Both the position numbers and the translations under genes were made by a program. From positions 1 through 30,485 of the forward strand of contig CAUJDD010000101.1 of assembly GCA_963169295.1 (NCBI GenBank): a stretch of 30,485 nt of DNA, written 5' to 3'. Every line of letters starts with the position of its first letter. Positions within the stretch are counted from its first letter, which is position 1. Below the pieces are notes generated by a model. The model saw only the letters and a list, made by a program, of their open reading frames with translations. It searched no databases and was not told the origin of the DNA. This document shows positions 1 to 7,583 of the stretch, one piece after another. The stretch comes from UBA4416 sp020846025. Lineage in GTDB: Bacteria; Bacteroidota; Bacteroidia; B-17B0; Aurantibacillaceae.

Positions 1-73
1 ATACTGATTTGCCATTATCAAACTCCTTGAGTATGGTGGCAATTTGCTCGGGGGTAAATCTTTTTTTCTTCAT
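1..73 (-). CDS. IS3-family transposase OrfA, N-terminal fragment (window edge)
   Basis: Translation from the ATG at 73 gives 24 residues beginning MKKKRFTPEQIATILKEFDN. This matches the start of IS3-family OrfA proteins, where a basic N-terminus leads into a helix-turn-helix that binds the element's terminal repeats. OrfA is normally about 90-100 residues and is followed by OrfB carrying the DDE integrase core, usually joined by programmed frameshifting. Here the frame stays open to base 1, so the gene is incomplete only because the window ends; nothing shows whether the element is active. Confidence 0.75.
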   Translation of the reverse strand, partial: MKKKRFTPEQIATILKEFDNGKSV

Positions 74-141
74 TTTGATTAGGTTAATTTATTAGTTTTT
101 TTTTCTACTAACAAATAGTCCTAATTTTGGGGGAGCTTACA
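1..141 (-). mobile_element. End of an IS3-type insertion sequence, cut by window edge
   Basis: Only the 5' end of the element is in the window. It holds the first codons of a transposase OrfA reading leftwards from 73 and, outside that, a terminal-repeat-like stretch at about 115-141. Read on the minus strand this stretch starts TGTAAGCTCCCCCAAAATTA, resembling IS3-family ends (TG start, a run of C, then an AAAA block). The outer boundary near 141 is inferred from the TG start and from where the interrupted reading frame on the other side resumes. The opposite end and the target duplication are outside the window, so the subgroup is not assigned. Confidence 0.7.
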
Positions 142-323
142 CTGACTTTAAAATTAAATCCTATAAAATTGCAACTCTTACTGGAGAAACAATTAAGCAA
201 GAAAATATTAATACAAATTCAATTTCAATAGACATCGTAACCTATTTAGACGGAGTTTATTTCGTAACTCTGACTACTGACTATGGCATAACAACAAAAA
301 AATTAGTAAAAAACGGCTTATAA
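142..323 (+). pseudogene. 3' remnant of a T9SS type A sorting-domain protein, interrupted by the IS
   Basis: The plus-strand frame ending with TAA at 321-323 encodes about 60 residues typical of the end of a type A T9SS sorting domain: SYKIATLTGETIKQ, then ISIDIVTYLDGVYFVTLTT and a final KKLVKNGL. This beta-sandwich domain directs proteins through the type IX secretion system and is removed or linked to lipopolysaccharide at the surface. No start codon or cargo domain is present, and the frame runs back directly into the insertion-sequence end near 141. The likely reading is a secreted-protein gene split by the element, with its main part beyond the left edge. The fragment is probably not expressed. 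Confidence 0.75.
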
Positions 324-330
324 CATATAG

Positions 331-362
331 GGATTAAACGAAGCTCTGCTTCGATTTAATCC
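331..362. repeat. Long inverted repeat (hairpin) after the secreted-protein remnant
   Basis: GGATTAAA+CGAAG (331-343) pairs with CTTCG+TTTAATCC (349-362): 13 base pairs with one bulged A at 354 and a 5-base loop. It begins seven bases after the remnant's stop codon, so it could be its transcription terminator, but no T-run follows on either strand. It is richer in G and C than its surroundings. Confidence 0.6.
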
Positions 363-366
363 TGTG

Positions 367-385
367 CCTGTCTGCCTTTGGCAGG
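367..385. repeat. Short GC-rich hairpin, REP-like
   Basis: CTGCC-TTT-GGCAG (372-384) is a perfect 5-bp stem, and flanking CCTG/CAGG (367-370, 382-385) offers an alternative pairing. Together with the hairpin at 331-362 and the palindrome GAAGCTTC at about 393-400, it makes a compact repeat-like block in an otherwise AT-rich spacer (324-460). No gene is visible in this spacer. Confidence 0.4.
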
Positions 386-460
386 TTGAATGAAGCTTCT
401 GGAGCCGTGAGTAAAAATTTCTTATTGGAAGTCGCTCATCTTTTAGCGGTAATCCGTTAA

Positions 461-1465
461 CTAGTACCAAGTAATTTTTAAATTAACAGTACTCCCAATT
501 TTAATGTTGTTATCTTTTGAGTAAAAGTACACACTATTTTCATGGGGTGTTTCGGCAAAATATTCAAAGCCGAAGCCATTAAAAAAAACATTAGATACAT
601 TAGCTTGGAAATGAGCTTCTGTTTTACTTTTAACAACTTGTAATTGGCTAGGACGAATATAAGCTTGATTTTTGGGTAATTTAATTTTATTTGATACAAA
701 ATCAGCTTTATCGAGGGCGATGTAGCGCCCCATTAATGCAGCAACCTGTTTTGATTTTGGCTGATAATACACCTTAAATGTATTATCGTATTGAATAACT
801 TTACCATTTTCTATAACAGCTGTTTCATCAGCATAACGCAAAGCTTCTTCTGGTTGATGAGTTACTAATATAACAGCCGATTTTTCTTTTTTAATTTGCT
901 GGCGTATGTATGTGAAAATTTTATCACGCAATGGTAAATCAAGGTTACTAAAAGGTTCGTCAAGCAATAATACTTTCGGAAATATGGCTAATGAACGGGC
1001 TATTGCCACTCTTTGTTTTTGGCCTGAAGATAAATTAATAGCTTTTAAATCCTTGTAAGTGTTCAAATCTAATAGCTTCAATAATTGCCGACATCTTTTT
1101 TGTTTAAATTCATCAGTATATCCTGATAATTTATCTTTAATGTTTTCTTCAACAGTATGATTATCTAACACATAAAAATCTTGACTAACTAAGCGCATGG
1201 ATTCATGACCAGGTATTAAATTATAGGCAGGGCCTAATACTTTTTCATTATCTATTACAATAGAACCTTGATGTAGATCTTCCAGTCCGTAAATACATTT
1301 AAGCAAAGTCGTTTTACCACTTCCACTTTTTCCTATTACAGCTAATATTTTACCTTGATGAACTTCTAGCGAAACTGCATTAATACCTTTAAATTGAGTA
1401 GTACTACTGTAATTAAATGAAATATTTTGAATAGATAAAAGTGCTTGATTATTTATAGAATCCAT
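461..1465 (-). CDS. ABC transporter ATP-binding protein with C-terminal TOBE-like region
   Basis: Cytoplasmic ATPase subunit of an importer-type ABC transporter, 334 residues from the ATG at 1465. Walker A GKSGSGKT is at about 45-52, the Q-loop Gln at about 95, the signature LSSGQKQRVAIARS from 145, Walker B LLLDEP at about 166-171, and the H-loop as VTHQPEEAL. Beyond residue 240 an extra C-terminal part is consistent with the regulatory TOBE fold of the PotA/FbpC/ModC group, so polyamine, iron or oxyanion transport are possible but the substrate cannot be read. I prefer the start at 1465 to an upstream ATG at 1510 because conserved sequence begins there and the longer form would run far into the preceding gene; even so it overlaps that gene by 17 bases. 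No permease gene is adjacent. Confidence 0.85.
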   Translation of the reverse strand: MDSINNQALLSIQNISFNYSSTTQFKGINAVSLEVHQGKILAVIGKSGSGKTTLLKCIYGLEDLHQGSIVIDNEKVLGPAYNLIPGHESMRLVSQDFYVLDNHTVEENIKDKLSGYTDEFKQKRCRQLLKLLDLNTYKDLKAINLSSGQKQRVAIARSLAIFPKVLLLDEPFSNLDLPLRDKIFTYIRQQIKKEKSAVILVTHQPEEALRYADETAVIENGKVIQYDNTFKVYYQPKSKQVAALMGRYIALDKADFVSNKIKLPKNQAYIRPSQLQVVKSKTEAHFQANVSNVFFNGFGFEYFAETPHENSVYFYSKDNNIKIGSTVNLKITWY

Positions 1466-1838
1466 TAGTAAAAAGTTGTATAAATGTTTTTTCTTTATAT
1501 TTCTTTCCATCTACACCAGTAGCAGTTAAAACACAAAAATACACACCATCTTTACAGGGTTCTCCACTTGTTGTTCTACCATCCCAAAAACCACGTACGT
1601 TTTTAGTTTCAAAAATTAAATTACCATAACGGTTAAATATACTGAATTGCATCTCTGTAATTTCATCTAGGTAAGGCCTAAACACATCGTTTATACTATC
1701 AAAATTGGGTGTAAATACATTAGGCAAAACAATATGCGATACAGAGTCAGTTTCATTAAATAAAACAGTTGATTGAGCTGTAGAACTAAACGATAGTAAT
1801 ACACCAAAACAAATCAAATATTTTATTTTTTTAATCAT
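1449..1838 (-). CDS. Minimal T9SS type B (CHU_C, gliding motility-associated) sorting-domain protein
   Basis: A 129-residue protein made almost only of a signal peptide (about 1-22, ending STAQS) and a type B sorting domain. The domain shows the family landmarks LPNVFTPNFDSINDVFRP, FSIFNRYGNLIFE, WDGRTTSGEPCKDGVYF and a final Lys-rich strand. In most proteins this about 90-residue domain sits behind a large adhesin or enzyme and directs export by the type IX system; here no cargo is attached. The second motif has FDSIND where NGDGIND is usual. It starts 14 bases after the acyl-CoA reductase gene and overlaps the ABC ATPase gene, so the three are probably one transcript. Function unknown; it could be a short surface protein or a relic of a longer one. 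Confidence 0.8.
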   Translation of the reverse strand: MIKKIKYLICFGVLLSFSSTAQSTVLFNETDSVSHIVLPNVFTPNFDSINDVFRPYLDEITEMQFSIFNRYGNLIFETKNVRGFWDGRTTSGEPCKDGVYFCVLTATGVDGKKYKEKTFIQLFTNGFYK

Positions 1839-1852
1839 TTAATGTATCAACT

Positions 1853-2902
1853 TTAGTTCAAAGTATTTAAAAACTCAATGGTATTTACATTATCAGCAAA
1901 ATCAAAAATACTTGGAAGTTGAGTTTTACCTAATGAAATAGTTTTCAAATCTTTTATTTCAAATTTAGAAACAATACATTGTATATTATCTTTCAAAGTA
2001 GTTATCTTATTAACAACTTCGTTTTGATTACTGTAAGTTTCATAAAATAATACAGAGGTAGGAGCGTGTAAGTCTGAATGTTCACGTATCATTAAAAAAT
2101 TGTTATCCAAAAACGGAATTAAATCTAGAAGGTAAATGGCCCGATTGTACTCGTAATTATTATTGTACTTTTTATTATCTAGTACGTATTTAAAATCATA
2201 AATTGCTTCAAACAAAGTATCGAACTTGTAACCACTAGGAACATATAATTTACTCACATTTCGACAACCCAACCCATAATAATCAAAAATATCTTTACCT
2301 AATAAATATAAATCTTCTTTAGATTCTTGTCCGTTTAAAATGGCAATTGAACTACGATTTTTTCTAATAATATGTGGATATTTTCCAAAATAATACTCAA
2401 AATATTTAGCTGTATTATCACTACCTGTAGCAATTACTGCATCAAAATCACTCAATTTATTTTCCGAAAAATTAATCTTAGATGCCATTTGTGGCTCAAA
2501 ATAAATTAACATTCCTGCCAAAAAAGGAATAAGCGCAGGGTCATCGCTCGATACTTTAATTAGAATGTTGTGTCCGCTTAATAACACACACATCATATCA
2601 TGAAATCCAACAGCTGGAATATTACCAGCCATAATTACAGCAATGGTTTTACTTAATTTGATTTCAGTTACCTTTTCCGAAAAATCACTTAAATCTTTTG
2701 AATTTAACATCTGGCCAATACCTTTGAGTGCCTGATTAATATTTTCAGGAGTAAACCAGCCGTTATAGGTAAAAGCGATAGAAGTTAGTTTTAACAAATC
2801 CTTATGAAATCGTTCTTCCTTTGGTAGCCATTCATTAGAGAAATGTCGGTTTATAAACAAACCAAGTTGAACAAATGCTTCTTCACGTTGTTTTAAGGTC
2901 AT
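1853..2902 (-). CDS. Acyl-CoA reductase (LuxC-like, aldehyde dehydrogenase superfamily)
   Basis: 349 residues with the LuxC/acyl-CoA reductase fold: an NAD(P)-binding half containing AVIMAGNIPAVGFHDMMCVL and KVSSDDPALIPFLAGML, and the candidate catalytic Cys in YYGLGCRNVSKLYVP. Members reduce acyl-CoA or acyl-phosphate to an aldehyde through a thioester on this Cys. LuxC proteins of luminous bacteria are longer (about 480 residues) and belong to fatty-acid reductase complexes; no luxD/luxE or luciferase genes are here, so the substrate is open. The gene diverges from a dicluster ferredoxin, a pairing I recall from many Bacteroidota genomes, so electron supply by the ferredoxin is an inference worth noting. 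It heads a probable minus-strand operon. Confidence 0.8.
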   Translation of the reverse strand: MTLKQREEAFVQLGLFINRHFSNEWLPKEERFHKDLLKLTSIAFTYNGWFTPENINQALKGIGQMLNSKDLSDFSEKVTEIKLSKTIAVIMAGNIPAVGFHDMMCVLLSGHNILIKVSSDDPALIPFLAGMLIYFEPQMASKINFSENKLSDFDAVIATGSDNTAKYFEYYFGKYPHIIRKNRSSIAILNGQESKEDLYLLGKDIFDYYGLGCRNVSKLYVPSGYKFDTLFEAIYDFKYVLDNKKYNNNYEYNRAIYLLDLIPFLDNNFLMIREHSDLHAPTSVLFYETYSNQNEVVNKITTLKDNIQCIVSKFEIKDLKTISLGKTQLPSIFDFADNVNTIEFLNTLN

Positions 2903-2920
2903 AAAATAATATTATATTTG
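2888..2920 (+). promoter_or_regulatory. Bacteroidota-type promoter for the ferredoxin gene
   Basis: TTG at 2888-2890, a 22-base spacer and TATATTTG at 2913-2920 fit the Bacteroidota -33/-7 pattern (TTG, TAnnTTTG). Transcription would start near 2927, giving a leader of about 33 bases. The -33 box lies inside the first codons of the divergent reductase gene, so the two transcription units overlap at their starts. Confidence 0.6.
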
Positions 2921-2960
2921 CGCGTTGAAATTTTTAATGTAGAGAACAAAATTAATTAAA

Positions 2961-3311
2961 ATGGCAATTAAAATTACAGATGAATGCATTAATTGTGGAG
3001 CCTGTGAACCAGAATGTCCAAATAATGCAATATATGAAGGTGGTGCTGAATGGCGTTTTTCAGATGGAACAACCTTAAAAGGTGCTTTTACGGGAGCAAA
3101 CTCTGGTAAAACTGTAGATGCTGAAGATCCTCAAGAACCAGTAAGTATGGATATTTACTACATTGTTACCGACAAATGTACAGAGTGTGTTGGTTTTCAC
3201 GACGAACCACAATGTGCAGCGGTTTGTCCTGTAGATTGTTGTATTAAAGATGAGGATAATATAGAAGGAGAAGATGCCTTATTAGCTAAAAAAGCGAGTA
3301 TGCATTTATAA
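2961..3311 (+). CDS. Two-[4Fe-4S]-cluster ferredoxin
   Basis: 116-residue soluble electron carrier. Cluster motif 1 is CINCGACEPECP near the N-terminus; motif 2 is CTECVGFHDEPQCAAVCP, with the widened spacing between the second and third Cys seen in Azotobacter-type and chromatium-type ferredoxins. Between them lies an insertion of about 60 residues with a WRFSDGTT stretch, longer than in clostridial-type ferredoxins and usual for the Bacteroidota form. A clear -33/-7 promoter precedes it. It diverges from the acyl-CoA reductase, suggesting shared use, although low-potential electrons could serve other enzymes. Its stop converges on the thioredoxin-like gene. Confidence 0.92.
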   Translation: MAIKITDECINCGACEPECPNNAIYEGGAEWRFSDGTTLKGAFTGANSGKTVDAEDPQEPVSMDIYYIVTDKCTECVGFHDEPQCAAVCPVDCCIKDEDNIEGEDALLAKKASMHL

Positions 3312-3356
3312 GATTTTGATATAAATTCCTTTGAAATAATTGGCAAAATAAACACA

Positions 3357-4019
3357 TTACATTGCCTTAATGGTAGAAGTAAATTGCTTTTGATACTCTT
3401 CCCATTTAATGTGTTGATAATCGCCAGAACCATAATAGTTTATAATAGGTTCAAATTTTTGTGGTGGCATAAATCCTTTTATAATATCTAAGCGTTGAAT
3501 TTGATTATTTAAAAATACTATAGAAGGATAAGCTAATTGGTTATCTAATATTGAAGCTGCAAATTGATGTGGTGCTTTTGGATTTGTAGCATCGGTTGAA
3601 ACAAATAGATACTTTTCAAACCGAACACTATCTTTAGATTCAGCATCAAATTTAACAGCATAAAAATTATCATTAATGTATTTTGCAATTTGTGGATGAT
3701 TAAATGTCTGTGAACTCATCATTTTACAAGGTCCACACCAAGTTGTGTAAATATCTATTAAAATCGGGCGAGGATTTTTCTTGCATTTTAAATAAGCCTC
3801 ATCAAAAGTTATCCAATTTACGAGTTGTTGCCCATCATTATTTTCTGTATAAGTGTTTTCTGAAACGAATTTGAATAAATGACTTTCAGTGGTTAAGTAA
3901 TTACTGGCTTTATTTTCGGGAGATTTAATGGATGCTTGAATTACATTATCTTTACAGGTATAAAATATAATAGCTAGAATGATAATTCCTGCAATTGATA
4001 TATCTTTCCAATTAAACAT
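3357..4019 (-). CDS. Membrane-anchored thioredoxin-like protein
   Basis: 220 residues. A hydrophobic segment at about 9-21 (IAGIIILAIIFYTC) anchors the protein; the Cys at 22 lacks a good lipobox, so a membrane span is more likely than a lipoprotein. A thioredoxin fold follows, with active site WCGPC at 94-98 in the context IDIYTTWCGPCKMMSSQTF, typical of the DsbD C-terminal/thioredoxin_7 type. Its job is probably periplasmic disulfide reduction or isomerisation, but the partner is unknown. It lies 43 bases after the second POT transporter on the same strand and may be read from that transcript. There is no DsbD-like membrane electron donor in the window. Confidence 0.8.
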   Translation of the reverse strand: MFNWKDISIAGIIILAIIFYTCKDNVIQASIKSPENKASNYLTTESHLFKFVSENTYTENNDGQQLVNWITFDEAYLKCKKNPRPILIDIYTTWCGPCKMMSSQTFNHPQIAKYINDNFYAVKFDAESKDSVRFEKYLFVSTDATNPKAPHQFAASILDNQLAYPSIVFLNNQIQRLDIIKGFMPPQKFEPIINYYGSGDYQHIKWEEYQKQFTSTIKAM

Positions 4020-4062
4020 AACATGGATATGTAATCAAATCTAATGCCAAAATAAGTTAAAT

Positions 4063-5574
4063 TTATTTGACACCTCCCATTAATTTTTTCATTAAGGGTG
4101 AAATCATAATTAGAATAATACCTGCAATTAATCCATACAAACCTAATTGTTTATAGCCATCAGCATAGATATTTAATTTCTCAACATTGTTAGCGTTTTC
4201 GGAAGCACATGCAATATTAGCACCTAATAATCCTGCAAAATATTGACCATAAGCACTGGCCAAAAACCACATCCCCATTATTACAGCTTGAAGTTTAGCA
4301 GGAGATAATTTGGTCATTACCGAAGTACCAATTGGTGACAAACAAAGTTCACCAAAAGTGATAATAAACCAACCTAACGTAAAAACATTAAGCGATGTAA
4401 AGCCATTTTCATCACTGAAAAATTTAGTGTAGTAAAAAATATAAAAACCAATAGAAAGGAATATAAAACCTAACCCAAATTTGATTATTGTATTAGGTTC
4501 CATTTTTCTTTTATGTAACCACAACCATAATAAACCAAGTGGTGTTGCAAATAAAATAACAAATAACGAATTTGAAGAATTATTAACACCATTAGGATCA
4601 AGTTTTAAACCTAATAAATTGTCATGTAGATTATTAGCAGCAAACAAACTTAATGAGCCTCCACTTTGTTCAAAAAAAGCCCAAAAAAAGATGGAGAAAA
4701 TCATAAATAATAGGGCTGCCAGTAATCGTTTATTCTCTACTGCACTAAAATTCTTCATCTCATAAAACACATAAAACAAGGCTATGGGTCCAATGGCATA
4801 CATAAATATATCAGTGTATTCTGTTTTTGAAACCATAATCATAATAATTGGTACCATCACTAATGAACTAGCAAAGGTTAAATATTCTGATAATTTACGT
4901 TTAGATTCAGGTAGATGAAGTAGGGGAGATAACCCGATGTTCCCCAATTTCTTTTGTGTTTGCACAAAGGTTAATAAACTCACTATCATAAATACAGAGG
5001 AAATACCAAAAGCTACATTCCAACTGATATTTTCAGCGATTAAATCACCAAAAAGTTGTCCCTTTCCAATAGCTACGCATAAATACCCACCCATTAATGC
5101 TCCTAAATTAACTCCAGCATAAAACAACATAAAACCAGCATCTACACGGTGATCGCCATCTTTATATAAATTACCCACCATACTAGATATGTTGGGTTTA
5201 AAAAAACCTGTTCCCACAACATTAAATGCAATTCCTGTAAAAAAGAATAGCTTAGGGTCAATTGCTAATAAAATACTTCCAACAATCATTAATAAACCAC
5301 CCCAAAACAACGAGCGTCTTTTACCTAAAATTTTATCGGCAAATAACCCGCCAATGAATGTAAAGGCATATACAAATGCTTGTGTTGCTCCATACTGTAA
5401 ATTAGCCACTACTTCATCAAAGTTGAGTTGGTTCACCATAAAAAACACCAACATACCGCGCATTCCATAGAAACTAAATCGTTCCCACATCTCGCTAAAA
5501 AATAGTGGCCAAATTTGTTTAGGATATTTTCCTTTAAAATCTTGTATTTGTTCGATGGTTAGATTAGTTGACAT
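4063..5574 (-). CDS. POT-family proton-dependent oligopeptide transporter (second of tandem pair)
   Basis: 503-residue inner-membrane transporter of the major facilitator superfamily. The family signature ExxERFxxYG appears as EMWERFSFYGMRGMLVFFM at about 28-46, and the second PTR2 motif as LFYAGVNLGALMGGYLC. The many hydrophobic stretches fit the 14 helices usual for bacterial POT proteins. Members import di- and tripeptides with protons. The gene lies 63 bases behind a paralogue that is clearly similar in both motifs and length, so the pair probably arose by duplication with divergence in specificity. Its start lies only some 14 bases after a terminator-like hairpin belonging to the first gene. 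Confidence 0.92.
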   Translation of the reverse strand: MSTNLTIEQIQDFKGKYPKQIWPLFFSEMWERFSFYGMRGMLVFFMVNQLNFDEVVANLQYGATQAFVYAFTFIGGLFADKILGKRRSLFWGGLLMIVGSILLAIDPKLFFFTGIAFNVVGTGFFKPNISSMVGNLYKDGDHRVDAGFMLFYAGVNLGALMGGYLCVAIGKGQLFGDLIAENISWNVAFGISSVFMIVSLLTFVQTQKKLGNIGLSPLLHLPESKRKLSEYLTFASSLVMVPIIMIMVSKTEYTDIFMYAIGPIALFYVFYEMKNFSAVENKRLLAALLFMIFSIFFWAFFEQSGGSLSLFAANNLHDNLLGLKLDPNGVNNSSNSLFVILFATPLGLLWLWLHKRKMEPNTIIKFGLGFIFLSIGFYIFYYTKFFSDENGFTSLNVFTLGWFIITFGELCLSPIGTSVMTKLSPAKLQAVIMGMWFLASAYGQYFAGLLGANIACASENANNVEKLNIYADGYKQLGLYGLIAGIILIMISPLMKKLMGGVK

Positions 5575-5587
5575 TTTTTATTGGTAT

Positions 5588-5614
5588 TAAAAAACCCCTG
5601 AATTAATCAGGGGT
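5588..5614 (-). terminator. Hairpin with T-run between the two POT genes
   Basis: ACCCCTGA (5594-5601) pairs with TCAGGGGT (5607-5614) around a 5-base loop, and on the minus strand the stem is followed directly by TTTTTT. This is a standard intrinsic terminator for the gene at 5638-7146. Because the next gene starts at 5574, the hairpin could instead attenuate expression of the second transporter. Confidence 0.8.
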
Positions 5615-5637
5615 AATAAATTTGTTATGAATTAGTT

Positions 5638-7146
5638 TTAAGCCTGTTCTTCTTTCATCATTTTTTGTAACCAAGAGCTTAGTAAGAACAAAATAAGTGC
5701 TGCTGCTCCAGTCATAAATACAAATAACATAAAAAACTCATATAAATTAGTTATTTGAAACCCAACAAATGAAGGGTATGTAATAGGCTCTGTACTTGCT
5801 GGGTCTGGAGTAGGAGGAATGAGAGCACTTAATGTACCTGCAAATTTATTGGCAGCAGCATTAGCTAAAAACCAAGTCCCCATCATTAAAGAAGACAAGC
5901 GTAGTGGTGCTAATTTAGCCACCATTGATAAACCAATTGGAGATAAACATAATTCACCCATGGTGTGAATAATGTATAAAGCAAATAACCACCACATACT
6001 AACTTTAGCATCAATGCCTAATCCTTTTACAGCAATAGCAATTACAACATAACCTAAAGCTACTAAAAGTAATCCAAGTGCCATTTTTTTAGGTGAATTT
6101 GGTTCCAAACGTCTAATATATAAGAAGCCCCAGAGCATTGAAAAAAGCGGTGCTAAAATGATAATAGCTAATGGGTTTACTGATTGAAAATAAGATGCAG
6201 GCATCTCAGTCCCAAAAATATAACGATCCGTTTGACGATCAGCAAAAAGAGTTAATGAAGCTCCTGCTTGTTCAAATGCACCCCAAAAGAAAATAACAAA
6301 GAAAGCCATTATAAATACAACTATAATTCTATTTCTTTCATCAGAAGTTAAACTTTTATCGGATAAAATAATAATTGGCATAACAATCATAGCACCATAA
6401 ATAAAATAACCAATTATATCCGTATCAGATTTAAAAAGTTGTTTAAAGTTTAACATAAAAAAGATTACACCAATTGATGCGATGATGACAATTATATTTT
6501 TTAAATCTAACTTTTTTATTGGCAATCCAATCTCTTTTCCTTCTTCAGAAATTAAATATTTCTTTTGGTAAATCATAAAGAAAACTAAACCAATTAACAT
6601 ACCTATACAAGCTGTTAAAAAGCCCCATTTAAAGTCCATAGAACCACAAACTAATGGAGAAAAGAACGCGCCTAAATTTATACCCATATAAAAAATTGTA
6701 AATGCACTATCAATTCGTCTATCTCCTACTGGATAAAGCTGACTTACCATAGTAGAGATGTTTGGTTTGAAAAAGCCATTACCAATTATAATAGCGGTAA
6801 GAGCTGCCCACATTATTGAAACACCACCATGTTCTCCTACTGAAGCACTAATAAACATTAAAAATTGACCTATAGCCATCAATAAACCACCTACAATAAT
6901 ACTTTTACGATTTCCTAAATACTTATCGCACAGATAACCGCCTAGTAATGGAGTAAGATAAACCAAACCCGTGTAACTACCATAAATTTCTGAAGCTTCT
7001 TTATCTTGTATTAAAAGAATTTTAGTCATAAATAAAATAAAGATAGCTCTCATTCCATAGTAACTAAAACGTTCCCACATTTCAGTAAAGAATAAGAAAT
7101 AAAGACCTTTAGGGTGTCCAGTTTTTGGTGTAATAGTTTGTTCCAT
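5638..7146 (-). CDS. POT-family proton-dependent oligopeptide transporter (first of tandem pair)
   Basis: 502-residue inner-membrane peptide/proton symporter. The N-terminal signature is EMWERFSYYGMRAIFILFM, and the FYMGINLGAFFSPLVCG motif marks PTR2/POT proteins. The C-terminal part ends in a short charged tail (QKMMKEEQA). Length and helix pattern match bacterial family members. Compared with the downstream paralogue it has a longer periplasmic-type insertion before the last helix (PPTPDPASTEPITYPSF). The gene sits between the cold-shock gene, which has its own terminator, and its tandem copy, so it is likely the first gene of the transcript. Peptide uptake fits a life style with secreted proteases such as the one at 7584-9854. 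Confidence 0.92.
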   Translation of the reverse strand: MEQTITPKTGHPKGLYFLFFTEMWERFSYYGMRAIFILFMTKILLIQDKEASEIYGSYTGLVYLTPLLGGYLCDKYLGNRKSIIVGGLLMAIGQFLMFISASVGEHGGVSIMWAALTAIIIGNGFFKPNISTMVSQLYPVGDRRIDSAFTIFYMGINLGAFFSPLVCGSMDFKWGFLTACIGMLIGLVFFMIYQKKYLISEEGKEIGLPIKKLDLKNIIVIIASIGVIFFMLNFKQLFKSDTDIIGYFIYGAMIVMPIIILSDKSLTSDERNRIIVVFIMAFFVIFFWGAFEQAGASLTLFADRQTDRYIFGTEMPASYFQSVNPLAIIILAPLFSMLWGFLYIRRLEPNSPKKMALGLLLVALGYVVIAIAVKGLGIDAKVSMWWLFALYIIHTMGELCLSPIGLSMVAKLAPLRLSSLMMGTWFLANAAANKFAGTLSALIPPTPDPASTEPITYPSFVGFQITNLYEFFMLFVFMTGAAALILFLLSSWLQKMMKEEQA

Positions 7147-7240
7147 ATTTGTAGTGTTAGTTAGTTAAAATAATTCGCCTAAAATACTTTTTTTTTATTC
7201 ATTTACCTACCTTTTTATCGAGATATTAGCAGTAAAATAA

Positions 7241-7271
7241 AAAACTCCAATAATCAATTTATTGGAGTTTT
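7241..7271 (-). terminator. Intrinsic terminator of the cold-shock gene
   Basis: A perfect 13-bp stem, AAAACTCCAATAA (7241-7253) with TTATTGGAGTTTT (7259-7271), encloses a 5-base loop. It lies 26 bases beyond the stop codon of the cold-shock gene, and on the minus strand its 3' arm ends in TTTT followed by ATTTTA. Confidence 0.85.
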
Positions 7272-7297
7272 CTTTTAAATGTGATAAAATATAAGAC

Positions 7298-7489
7298 CTA
7301 TGATAGTTTTACGTTTACTGCATTTAATCCTTTTTTACCTTCTTTAAGTTCAAAAGTAACATTGTCGTTTTCTTTGATTTTATCAATTAATCCTGTGGCG
7401 TGTACAAAATATTCTTTATCTGTACCATTTTCTTTGATAAAACCAAATCCTTTTGTTTCATTAAAGAATTTTACTGTTCCTGTGTTCAT
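7298..7489 (-). CDS. Cold-shock-domain protein (CspA family)
   Basis: 63-residue single OB-fold protein binding single-stranded RNA or DNA. RNP1 is KGFGFI at 13-18 and RNP2 YFVH at 27-30, with the usual MNTGTVKFFNETKGFGFI opening. Such proteins melt RNA secondary structure, in the cold or constitutively; which applies here cannot be told. The length is typical of the short Bacteroidota form. The gene has its own promoter box (7514-7521) and terminator (7241-7271), so it is monocistronic. The deduced leader is only about 20 bases, much shorter than the long cold-responsive leader of E. coli cspA, which argues against that thermosensor mechanism. Confidence 0.93.
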   Translation of the reverse strand: MNTGTVKFFNETKGFGFIKENGTDKEYFVHATGLIDKIKENDNVTFELKEGKKGLNAVNVKLS

Positions 7490-7513
7490 TGTAGTTGTTT
7501 AATAATTATTGAC

Positions 7514-7521
7514 CAAAGCTA
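7514..7521 (-). promoter_or_regulatory. -7 box of the cold-shock gene
   Basis: On the minus strand the sequence reads TAGCTTTG, matching TAnnTTTG, 24 bases ahead of the ATG at 7489. No convincing TTG lies at the usual distance upstream, so only the -7 half is supported. Confidence 0.45.
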
Positions 7522-7583
7522 CTGATTAAAACCAAATAAAAAAATTTAATTTGATGTTACTGGCTTTATATTAATAATTACTT

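Noticed and set aside
331..460. Spacer with hairpins as an integron attachment site or structured RNA gene
   Set aside because: No integrase, no conserved core site and no promoter are visible; a decayed repeat is a simpler reading.
5617..5624. TAAATTTG on the plus strand as a promoter
   Set aside because: It would drive antisense transcription into the POT gene with no plus-strand gene; AT-rich sequence produces such matches by chance.
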